Shown here: in pieces, positions 24,168 to 33,302 of the stretch
Position numbering within the stretch: the stretch's first letter is position 1
How the letters are laid out: each line of letters begins with the position of its first letter
Source: Isoetes taiwanensis
Lineage: Eukaryota > Streptophyta > Lycopodiopsida > Isoetales > Isoetaceae
Length of the DNA stretch: 64,000 nucleotides
Direction of reading: 5' to 3'
Assembly: GCA_021234155.1 (NCBI GenBank)
Contig: JAJEKV010000084.1
Span: forward strand, 1,550,001-1,614,000
Position numbers and translations under genes: made by a program
The notes under the pieces: generated by a model
Database searches by the model: none
The model's input: only the letters and a program-made list of their open reading frames with translations
Told to the model about the DNA's origin: nothing

Positions 24168-24391
24168 GTTAAGAATAGTGATCATATAGATCAATGTAGA
24201 CATACGGGTGTTGTGGCGTATACAGATGAGGTGGACTGCCATGTTGGCATCCATACTAAGAGTCACAACTGTACCCAATAGTCATGTCTATTAGGATGAA
24301 CAGTCACCATCCATCCTATATGTATGCTACGTTGAGAGCTATTCTCAACCAGTCATCTCAATATATCTTCTACAGTTTTGCTATTTTAAGA
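24168..24391 (+). repeat. 3' LTR of the 21.5-kb element
   Basis: 224 bp, related to 21555-21772 with scattered substitutions and a few small insertions (for example cagatgag near 24226), followed by the ggatt duplication. Confidence 0.9.
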
Positions 24392-24566
24392 GGATTTAAA
24401 AAAGAAAGCCGCAGTAGATCTCGGTTGTAGCAAGCCCTTCAGAAGAATGGAACAGAGTTGGAGCTGCTCTTTCAGGTGCAAATCCTCTGTTAGGCGGTGC
24501 AGGTATGGCACTTCCATATTTGGCAGCAAATGCCAAATATGGTGCATCAGTGCATCAGTCTAAAGG

Positions 24567-24805
24567 AAAGGGCAAATACTAGAGTGGTCTAAAGGAAAGG
24601 GCAAATAGCCAGAGTGATGCATTGCCCACTCTAGAGTATTGCCCACTCTTTAGTCTCTGGCAGCATTGCCTAGAGTGGTCTAAAGGAAAGGGCAATACTG
24701 GCTATTTCTCGGTTTGGTGCATGTCTGTGCCTAGAGTGGTCTAATTATTTGGTGCATGCCTGAGCCTGGGTGGTCTAAAGAAAAGGGCAATGCTGGCTAT
24801 GGGGC
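24567..24805. repeat. Degenerate tandem repeat (gtggtctaaaggaaagggca)
   Basis: At least five partial copies of cctagagtggtctaaagg and aagggcaatactggctat, in direct order with deletions. Some inverted echoes (attgcccactctagag) could fold back on the direct copies. Confidence 0.7.
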
Positions 24806-24824
24806 CTTCGTTTCTGACACCAAC

Positions 24825-25045
24825 TTCCGGCCAACACCTTGAGATGTTTTTTGCTACACTACAAGAATAGGCTATAGTAGTGTAACTCGGTGTCCATGGA
24901 GATCTATATGCAAAGGAGCAACCATCTCTTTTTCTCTCATTTCAAGGCAATGCCCTCATAGTCATGTCGATTTTAGTTGTAGTGGCACCAGCTTCCAATA
25001 ACATCCTGAGACGTTTCCTACTGCACTACTAGAATAGACTATGGT
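24825..25045. repeat. Diverged direct repeat next to the LINE
   Basis: The segment caccaacttccggccaacaccttgag... (near 24818-24885) recurs as caccagcttccaataacatcctgag... (near 24984-25045); both lead into ctacactacaagaatag-like sequence. The second copy ends at the LINE target duplication. Confidence 0.6.
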
Positions 25046-25158
25046 GTTCCAGCAAATTAGTATGAGATAGGGTTTTGTTATCTGGATGGCGGTGGCGGAC
25101 CCTAAAGGCGGCTGACGCAGCGGCGTTAATTACGGCGGACGATTTGAGCTCCGAAGGC

Positions 25159-25720
25159 ATGGCCGATGATCGAAGTGGGAGGAGTGATCCCCAGGGGGTG
25201 CAATCGACAACTCCCAGGCAGATTCCGAAGCTGGCGCGGGCAGCCCAGCAGACTCGTTCGATTGGGGGTGGTTCTTCCACCCAGAAGCTTACTCGCCGGG
25301 ATCTTCTTATGGCGAGAGAGGCGGTAGGGCTTGATTCGGCGACCTCGGACTCTGAGCCCAACTGCTTGGATTGCTAGTGTCATCGATTCTTCGGGTGTGA
25401 GAAGGTCGGGGGAGGAATTCCTTTGCTCCTAGGGCCTCAAGGCCGGCCAGCGGGGCTGGAGTCTGTAGCGCCCATAGATTCGGCTGCTCCAGTGCCGGAT
25501 TTGGTAAGGTCGGCGCTTGAGGCAGGCGTGGAGGGTGGTAGCGGGCCACTTCAACTTGGTGCCCAAAGCAGCCCGCATGTGCGTGGTTTTGAGGAGCCGG
25601 GGATAGGGCACGGCCTTAAGCCCCCCTACGGGGTGTGTGCGGCAACCGGAGCCGGGCAAGGTTCTACCGGAGATTGGAGGCAAGGAGGGAGCGCCTGCCC
25701 GCCGGATTTGGTGCAGCGCC
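25159..25720 (+). pseudogene. LINE ORF1, N-terminal part
   Basis: Pro/Gly/Ser-rich N-terminal region beginning MADDRSGRSDPQG, with a stop near 25377 followed by a shifted frame to 25728. The LTR element interrupts it right after DLVQR. Low-complexity N-termini of this kind are usual in plant LINE ORF1. The frame resumes beyond 31623. Confidence 0.5.
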
Positions 25721-26252
25721 TATCATGAACCTACTTTCGAAAACAAGGAAAATAATACGTGGAAAATAATGCCAAGAAATATGGAAGAAATACGCCAAGA
25801 TCGGCAAAAGAATCTGATATATGAACAGAATCAAGAATACAATAGCCCGGGCAAGCAGGAATCACGAAGACGGATGCCTAGAAGGCTCAAGACCGGCATT
25901 GAACCGGAATGGTTTGACAAGAAGGAGGTGCCTCCTTATATATCTAGACCAACGGTCGGGGATCAGCGCCACTCCAATGGATGAGATCGCGCCAAAGTGT
26001 CGCAAGATGCATTTAGGTTCTAGAACATTCTAGAACCTTCGGAGATAGTCCCACATATGAGGAAGACGTGAAGGAATGTCTTCAACAAATATTGGTAGCG
26101 AGACTCGGCAAGGGTGTGTGACTCGCGAATCGGAAGGTTGCGAGTTCAAACCCCGCCTTGTGCAACTACCCTTTGTATCCGTGTGACGACCATCTTTTGT
26201 ACATAGGAGTATAATGTTAGGTATGATACTGAATATCCGTATGGTCGTCACA
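25721..26252 (-). repeat. 3' LTR of the Ty3 element
   Basis: 532 bp. It differs from the other LTR mainly by 1-4-base indels (about fifteen), with few substitutions. It contains a tRNA-like segment near 26091-26168. Confidence 0.88.
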
Positions 26253-26270
26253 CCATCCCCCTCCTACGAT
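26253..26270 (-). promoter_or_regulatory. Polypurine tract of the Ty3 element
   Basis: On the minus strand gtaggagggggatggtg directly abuts the TGTGACGACC start of the 3' LTR, the normal position for plus-strand priming. Confidence 0.7.
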
Positions 26271-26379
26271 GGCGACGAGTCCTCAAAGTCAATGGAGTAC
26301 TCAAACTTGGCTTATGCGTAACGCGTCGGTGAAACTCCGCAATTTTGTCGGTGCATTAGTCGATTCTCGGCGGCTCCCG

Positions 26380-26706
26380 TGTTCTCACTTGGCGAAACCT
26401 TCCCAATCGACAAAAGTAATACAATCGTCCGGCGAAGAAACTTGGAGTCGAATCTCTCGAACCTCGAACTCCTCATGATCATCAATCTCGACCGGTGGTG
26501 GAGGTGGAGGTACTCGATCCGAAATGGATTAAGCCATATAGGGTTCTAACAAAGACACATGAAACACCGGGTGAAGCCTGACCGATGGCGAAGCTCCGCA
26601 CGAAAGCGGCATCACCAACTCGTTCAATGATCCGATAGGGGACCTGGCGGTGGTCGAGCTTGTTACAAGGGCGAAATTTGTCGGTAAATCCGACGCAAAG
26701 AGCCAA
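26380..26706 (-). pseudogene. Integrase C-terminus and chromodomain-like tail
   Basis: On the minus strand LDHRQVPYRIIERVGDAAF matches the C-terminal SH3-like part of Ty3 integrases. After frameshifts it is followed by a Pro run and EFEVREILDSKF, the start of a chromodomain. In chromoviruses this module steers insertion into chromatin carrying particular marks. The aromatic cage cannot be checked because the frame breaks. Confidence 0.6.
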
Positions 26707-26875
26707 ACAAGATCACCAACCGCAAACCGAGGAGCGCCCCGACGATGCTGATCTGCATGATGACGATAACGTGCTTGGGCCCGGAGAAGATGGTGCTTTG
26801 AAGATCATCCCGGCATGCGAGCTTCTCGAGCCCGCCCTCGACACTGGGATTGATCGAAGTCATATCCGGGAGCAA

Positions 26876-27868
26876 TCAAAGACCACCGGGATGCATGCCG
26901 AAATTAATAAAGAACGAGTCGGCCTTTGTGGAGGCATGGACAGAATTATTATAAGCAAATTCGCGGCGGTAGCCAATCAACCCGGTCATCCTGGCGATAA
27001 TTGATGAAGCATCGCAAAAATCTTGCTCAAGGGTTTGATTAGTGCGCTCCACCTGTCCATTGGTCTCGGATGATGTCCTAAGAGAGCGAACGCTCCACAT
27101 GCAAGAGTTGCAATAGACGCTTTCCAAAAATCGCAACAAATTGAGGGCCGCGGGCACTGACAATGTTATCTGGTAAGCCATGGAGTCGAACCACCTCTCG
27201 AAGCAAGAGAACCGCTGTGGCTTCACTAGAGATAGAAGTGCTGCAAGGAATGAAATGTGCCATCTTGGAAAACCTACAACAACAACAAGGATGGCGTCAT
27301 GGCCCCAGGGAGGATGGAAGCTTCGACAATAAAATCCACTGAAATACTCTTCCAAGGACCGGCTGGAACGGTAAAGGCTGAAGCAGCCATGAGGAAGATG
27401 CCTTGGAACCTTGGCTCGACGGCCAGATGTCACAGATCGAATAAAAGCTTCGGCTGGGCGACGAAGACACGCCACCAATACTCTCGACTAATAAGTTCAA
27501 GAGTCTTGACTACTCCAAAGTGTCCTACCCCGGTGAATCATGGCAAGCCCGAAGAACCCGAAGCCTAGAAGCACCATCCGGCACATATAGAAGCCCATCA
27601 CTAACAGAGTCCATCTCAACCTCAAAAGCGATCATAGTCGATTCCATCTGGCGAGAAGATGATGCAGCGCCAATGTGTGAGAATACATCTTGAGCCAATG
27701 GATCGGAGGGCGAGATGCTCGAGCAGACTCCAACAAGGTCATCATGAGGCCTCTCGAACAAAGTGAGAGCCATAAGTCGGAACCGATCGAGGGCCCTAAA
27801 ATAACTCGTGATTGCTGATCATATGCAGGATCACCTAGTTTGGGCTCAAGATAGGAGCGTCGAGACAA
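26876..27868 (-). pseudogene. Integrase core and linker of the Ty3 element
   Basis: The catalytic core is readable in pieces. FYCRSFHPPWGHDAILVVV lies in a shifted frame around the first catalytic Asp. The stretch ending ETNGQVERTNQTLEQ and YRREFAYNNSVHAST carries the third acidic residue and the typical downstream block. Several frameshifts make it non-functional. The spacer 27525-27868 links RNase H to integrase. Confidence 0.7.
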
Positions 27869-27883
27869 GGCATCAGGCTTTCC

Positions 27884-28354
27884 TTAGAGCGATCCAGGAC
27901 GGTATTTGATCACGAAATCAATCCGGGATAATACTTGAGTATGCCACCGGGCCTGGCGACGGTTGAGCACTCGAGCAGACTGAAAATATTCAAGATTTTG
28001 GTGATCTGTGTAGACTGTGACCTTATAAGGAGATCCCTCCAGGAAACGTCTCCACTCCTCGAAAGAATCCAGTATCGCCAACAACTCCTTGTCATAAATG
28101 GGATAGTTGATTTCAGCAGCCTGAAACTTTCGTGAATGATAGGCGATTGGATGCAATTCATGGTCATCCCCCTCCTGTGACAGGATCCCACCATGCGCAA
28201 AATCAGAAGCATCTGCTTCAACAACATATGGGCGCAAAGGATCTGCATGAGCAAGAATTGGCGCCATGGTGAAAGCATGCTTCAGGGTAACAAAAGCAGA
28301 TTCCGCTTCCACAGTCCATTCGAATGGCGCGTCCTTGACAGTGAGGCGTGTCAA
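27884..28354 (-). pseudogene. RNase H domain of the Ty3 element
   Basis: The best-preserved part of the polyprotein (156 codons open). It contains FEWTVEAESAFVTLK, YVVEADASDFAHGGILSQ, PIAYHSRKF, IYDKELLAI and VTVYTDHQNLEYF, the standard Ty3 RNase H sequence with its acidic residues. Confidence 0.85.
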
Positions 28355-28439
28355 AGGAAGAGCAATCTCCGAATAATCCCGGATGAAACGCCGATAGAAA
28401 TTGGCAAACCCAAGAAAACACTGAACATCTCGAACGGAT

Positions 28440-29278
28440 GAAGGTGTTTGCCACTCGAAACGATCTTGACCTTTTTTTCAGATCCATAGAGACTCCATGT
28501 GGTGTGATGCGATAGCCAAGGAACTCCACATTATCCTATTTGAACTGGCACTTCTCAAGTTTGGCATATAATCCATGCTCACGAAGCTTTTGAAGGACCT
28601 GTCGAACATGTCTTTCATGTTCTTCGAGAGTCTTAGAATAAATAAGGATATCATCCAAATAGATGATAACAAAAGTGTCTAAGAACTCTCGAAAAACATC
28701 ATTGGCCATATCTTTGGAATATTGCTTAGGAGCATTGGTAAGTCCAAACGGCATAGGCCATCCGAGTAACTGAAAGGTCGTTTTCCACTCATCACCCTCC
28801 CCGATCCGAATAAGATTATAGGCACCCCAAGATCAATCTTAAGTAAAATAGTCTTTGCACCTTGGAGTCGTTCCAACAACTCGGGATCGGAGGAAGCGGA
28901 TCTGGATTTGGCAATTGTGATTTTATTGAGGCCACGATAATCAACGACGGTGACGCTAAGAAACCATCCTTCTTTTGGCGAAGAAGATAGGCGCTCAAAT
29001 AGGGATCGAGAATGTCGAATGAAGCCCGTGGCTAAATTCGCTTCAATATAATCCCGCAAAACCTCCAACTCGGCGGGAGATAGACCATATATCGGACCAT
29101 ATGGCGTGGTCCCCCGGCTGCAAATCAATAGGACAATCATATGGGCGATGCTCGGGAGTTTGCTGGCCTTGACTTTGTCAAAAACATCGGCCGAAGTCGC
29201 CATATTTATCCGGGAGCATTGGAGCGGAGACTTGATCTGATGCCGAGCTAGCCGATGGGTGAACTGGATTGCAAACAC
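28440..29278 (-). pseudogene. Reverse transcriptase domain of the Ty3 element
   Basis: Broken frames give YGPIYGLSPAELEVLRDYI, VVDYRGLNKIT (motif of the fingers), MPFGLTNAP and [19 protein letters not shown], with the catalytic YLDD intact. The YLDD part is a separate frame (28536-28754) from the upstream part, so at least one indel lies between them. Confidence 0.85.
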
Positions 29279-29840
29279 CTAACTTGGATCTTGCCTTCTA
29301 GATTTATCAAACTCGCGAAGAGAAATCTTTGAGATCTGGCCTGAGGGCATGAAGAAACCTCCACAAAAGCATGAGCGGGAACATGAACATGAGCGATAGC
29401 AACCGAACAGAACTGGATCAAGAACCGCAGCAGTAAAAGGGGACCGGAGCAAGAACCGGAGCGTGAACGTGGACCGGAGCAGGAGCGTAAACCGAACCGA
29501 GCAAGAGCAGAACTAGAGTGAAGGACATCATCAAGAACATGATCGAATCTGGAGCATGAACCGAGCAGTAGGCAAGAGGCGGATCGTAACATGGAACGCT
29601 GCAGCCCACGAGCATCGCATCGGTCGAAGTCGATGTTGGCGTGAGACCTGATCCGGCAGATGAACTCGAACTAGAGCTAGAACCAGCAAATCGAAATGAT
29701 CTAGCACGTCAATCAATCAAGCAGATTATGTAGCTCGAGCCGTAAGGCACTCCAAGACTATTGGCATGAGGGCTAGCAATGAGATTGAAGGAAATACGAC
29801 AAGAAACTCCCTCGAACAAAAAATCTTGAAGAGGCACAGA

Positions 29841-30071
29841 TTACATTCTGCGGATCGCACTCCGGTGAGATCTCCGTCCATCAATCACCGGCCGTAAGGG
29901 ATGCTCAACCTTGCTTCTAGGGATGGCGTGCTTTACCGCAAACGCACTATCCATAAAGCAAGCATTTGCACCACAATCAAGTTTGCGCCAACACTTGCAA
30001 TTCTCCAACTTCGATTTCAATGATATAGGGATGAAGAATGCCTTGCCGACCTTATCCGATGGAATAAACAT
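29841..30071 (-). pseudogene. Aspartic protease remnant of the Ty3 element
   Basis: Minus-strand DCGANACFMDSAFAVKHAI corresponds to the D-(S/C)-G-A catalytic loop and the following helix of Ty3 retropepsins. It lies between gag and RT as expected. The region 29279-29840 between it and RT is strongly degenerate. Confidence 0.6.
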
Positions 30072-30299
30072 GTCGAAAATGTGGAAGGAGTTCGAGAAAA
30101 GCTGGCCAAATTTATCGAGAGACTCCTACTACTCTGACCGCCCCCCGAAGTTTTCCGGACGATTTAAAAGCGCTTCGGGGGCATCCATGAGCGATATGGC
30201 CAGCTTCTCCACAAGAGAGGCAAAGATTAGCCTCTCTCCGACGCCAAGCTTCGGCGTATAAGGGTCCTCGAATCTTCCCCGATCAATCTCAAGATAGGC

Positions 30300-31048
30300 T
30301 CAGTCCGTCACCTCAGATTCTACGATAAGGCGGGGAAGGCGAGCTATAGGCTTTTGTGTAATCAAAAGACCCGACTCGTCTCTCTTGTTCACGTTCAAGA
30401 GCCGATTATCACATCGAACTGCAAATCGATGGCTTCTTCCAAACTCGGGGATCCTCCATAGACAACAACATATCTTTGACATCCTCTCGTAACCCCTTCG
30501 AAACAATCTCGGTGCAATATCATCCCGGCAAAGATCTACTGCAATTTGACGAAATTCTGATGCATATATGAAGGCGGGCGAGCCTTGCCTTAAGTTATAA
30601 AGTTTTGTGATCAGCGGCTTGACGATCGGTGTCTCAAAGCATGCTTCGAGTTCTCGCAGTTGAAAGCAAAGAAAATCTTGCAACTCACGGGGCTCCTTTC
30701 TCCAATAAAGGAGCAAACCAACTTAGAGCTGGCCCCCTGGAGAAGAGAACCAATCAGCCCCACTTGTTCTTGGAGGTGGGATATCTATGAGGATGGAGCT
30801 GAATCACAAGCCCGATCTAATTCAAAACCCGCGGAGCTTGGACCGAAAAGATCAAACTTCTCTGGCAGGCTGATCTTAGGCTCTGATAGCCTCAATCCCG
30901 AGCTAGAAGCAGATTCATGTGAAGCAATACGTTCCTTAAGCTCTTTATTATCCAACTGCAACTGCTGGCATACTTGAACAAGCTGCTGGACCTGTTGTAA
31001 TAAAGTCGGAACCTCCTCCATAGATATAAAATCACCAACGATGAGCAA
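30300..31048 (-). pseudogene. gag remnant of the Ty3 element
   Basis: A coiled-coil-like start near 31021 (MEEVPTLLQQVQQLVQVCQQ). After a frameshift it is followed by LYNLRQGSPAFIYASEFRQI and LFRRGYERMSKI, the retrotransposon gag core. No CCHC knuckle is legible. It lies next to the 5' LTR. Confidence 0.7.
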
Positions 31049-31103
31049 AAAAAATGTTTAGGATCAGAGCAGACAAGAACCGGTAAGGGATTCCGGTTCA
31101 AAC

Positions 31104-31622
31104 TGTCATGAACCTACTCGAAAACAAGGAAAATACGTGGAAAATATGCAAGAAATATGGAAGAAATACGCCAAGATCGGCAAAGAATCTGATATATGAA
31201 CAGGAATCAAGAAAACAATAGCCCGAAGGCAAGCAGGAATACGAGACAGATGCCTAGAAGGCTCAAGACTGGCGTTGAACCGGAATGGTTTGACAAGAAG
31301 GAGGTGCCTCCTTATATATCTAGACCAACGGTCAGGATCGCGCCACTCCAATGGATGAGATCGCGCCAAGTGTCGCGCATGCATTTAGGTTCTAGAACAT
31401 TCTAGAACCTTCTGGAGATAGTCCCACATATGAGGAAGACGTGAAGGAATGTCTTCAACAAATATTGGTAGCGCACTTGGCAAGGATGTGTGACTCGCAA
31501 CTGGAAGGTTGCGAGTTCAAACCCTGTCTTGTGCAACTACCCTTTTGTATCCGTGTGACGACCATCTTTTGTACATAGGAGTATAATGTTCGTATGATAC
31601 GAATATCCGTATGGTCGTCACA
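31104..31622 (-). repeat. 5' LTR of the Ty3 element
   Basis: 519 bp. Its inner border reads TCATGACA then gtttgaaccgg on the minus strand; I cannot match this to a tRNA 3' end, so the primer site is unassigned. Confidence 0.88.
31462..31545 (+). ncRNA. tRNA-like module inside the LTR
   Basis: The plus strand (antisense to the element) contains tagcgcacttggcaagg, close to a Pol III box A, and further on ggttgcgagttcaaaccc, close to a box B, at tRNA-like spacing. The same module is in the other LTR (about 26091-26168), where gcgag-ttcaaac-cccgc forms a better T-arm. It may be a tRNA-derived (SINE head) fragment fixed in the LTR. A full cloverleaf is not supported. Confidence 0.35.
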
Positions 31623-33181
31623 GCAGCTAGGATTTGGGAGAGGTCCTATGGAGGTTGGTGAGATGGAGGCAGTAGCTCATCCCCCCGCAGGTCAAGGAGC
31701 ATCCTCTAGACTTGATCTGCAGGTTGGCGTTCAGGTAGGGAGTACTTGTGCAGTGGATGTACAGGCTGCGGGGAATGCAGAATTTGAGGTCCCGAGCAGC
31801 ATGCCGTCACTTGAGACTGCAACTCCGCTGGCCAATCCAAACTCGCCTGTTTCTACGTTGCCGGAGGATCCATTTGCAGTGGTAGAACCGATGTGCAGTT
31901 TGCCCCAGAGCAACGGGTGTAGTGGTGTGCCACAACATCCGCATAAGCCGTCGGGGCGGGACGGCCCAAGTTTGGGGAGGCGTCTGGGTGAGGGGAACGG
32001 AATCGGGTCCTGGTCCCCGCATGGCGACAAAACGATACGGTGAGCCTCGGCCACGCCGGCCCTGTTCTCGAATGGATCCGCAGAACCGTGGCCTAGCGGA
32101 CACACTTATTGGATGGAGGAGGCTTTGGCCTTCTTGAATCAGCACAACAGGAGGGAGTTGCAGGTGGACCCGATTGGCCCTCCGGCTGCCATAGTCGAGT
32201 TAGATCATCAGCGTCATCTCAAGTCTATTTCCAACCTAGTCTCGTGCGCAGTGCTGGTGTACTATACTGGGGTGCTGGACACCAGAAGAGTAGGCGGGTG
32301 GTTGCAAGCTCACTTGGCTGGGGATCTCACCGTTTCAGTCCTTGAAGTTGCTGGGGAACAATTTTTTCCTCCTTATGTTTGATGCGCCTCCGGCAGTGGA
32401 GAGGGTAGTAGCGAGAGGGGTTGACCTCATGTGGGGGAATTATCTGATTTACCAGCATTACACCCCTGGGGTGAGTGCTCGGTCATTGTCGGCCCTGAAG
32501 ATCCCATGTTGGTTTCAGGTAATGGATCTCCCCGCGGACATGTTGTTGCCAGAGTTCATGATTGCGATGGCTAATGGGCTCGGCGGCCATATTGCGCATT
32601 CCATAGTTCGAGAGCCGAAGATCCGTGGTGGCTTTTTACCTCGCGGATAGTCCACGCCTCCTTCGCTGATGGTTAAGAGCGGAGATTGGTACTTCTTCGG
32701 TTTCCCCGACCGCTGAATGGGGCGGAGATCCACAGATGTTTCCCCCTCTGGGTCTTCGCAGCTCGCCTCGAGTTCGGCCTAATGGTCGGATCAGGGCGCC
32801 ACGGGAAGCAAGGAGGGAGGTTCCGGGCAGACGGGGACCAGGTTCGCCCCAAACTTCGGGTGGGGAGGAGGTTCCTCTTAGCCAGGACCCGGTCGGTCCC
32901 AAATACGATAGGGTACCTCTGGCTATCTCGGATAATGAGCCGGGCGGCCGCGGGGAGGATCGTATCTCCTCGACGCGGTCCGTCGGTTGCTTCACATCCA
33001 ACGGCTTCGTGGAACGGCAAGCAGCAGCGGCAATCACAGCATGGGTGCCGGATCGGTGAAGGAGCGGCTGAATGCGTCGTCGGACTCGATGTCAGATTCA
33101 CCCAAGCCTCCTGAGGGAATGGATCCGGATAAGGTGGCAGATGCACTTCGTGGGGGCGACGAGGTGGATTTGATGCTTTGA
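31623..33181 (+). pseudogene. LINE ORF1, main part (DUF4283-like)
   Basis: The reading resumes after the LTR element with a Pro/Ser-rich stretch (31594-32043) and then, in shifted frames, the conserved core. In 32113-32382 this is SNLVSCAVLVYYTGVLDTRR; in 32342-32650 it is FFLLMFDAPPAVERVV, NYLIYQHYTPG and IPCWFQVMDLPADM. These match the ORF1 at 2.2-2.6 kb motif by motif. A GC-rich, Arg/Pro-rich tail follows to about 33181. Several frameshifts break the protein. Confidence 0.7.
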
Positions 33182-33302
33182 GATTGCACTCACAGGTAAC
33201 CCGCCGCTCTTGTTCCATACAACTCAGATCGAGCCCGCTTCACCGGCAAGACGAGGGGGCTAAGAAGAAGCATCAGAAGAACCCTTCTTCTCGCCAGTAG
33301 TT

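Larger units (their letters stand above)
21550..24396 (+). mobile_element. Second non-autonomous LTR retroelement, older
   Basis: A 2.85-kb insertion with LTRs 21555-21772 and 24168-24391. The target duplication ggatt lies at 21550-21554 and 24392-24396. The PBS tggtatcagagct is at 21773 and the polypurine tract atcaagggggag just before the 3' LTR. The LTRs differ by several substitutions and small indels, so it is older than the 18-kb element. Its LTR ends (tgttaagaatagtgatca...attttaaga) resemble those of the 18-kb element (tgttagaatatgatca...atcttaaga), suggesting related families. The interior has no recognisable gag-pol but a chain of broken ORFs. Confidence 0.9.
25721..31622 (-). mobile_element. 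Ty3/gypsy chromovirus-like element, nested in the LINE
   Basis: Minus-strand LTR retrotransposon with LTRs 31104-31622 (5') and 25721-26252 (3'). Their ends read TGTGACGACC...TCATGACA on the minus strand. Between them, in order, are gag, an aspartic protease (DCGANACF), RT (YLDD), RNase H (ADASD, YTDH), integrase and a chromodomain-like tail (EVREILDSKF). PR-RT-RH-INT is the Ty3 order and the tail marks a chromovirus. A polypurine tract (ggagggggatgg) lies at 26255-26270. All frames are broken by short indels. Flanking 5-mers are gcgcc and gcagc, so the duplication is imperfect. Confidence 0.9.

Noticed and set aside
32673-33218. 181-aa minus-strand ORF and its neighbours opposite the LINE
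   Set aside because: Antisense shadow of the GC-rich LINE ORF1/ORF2 junction; sense-strand motifs are clearly LINE.
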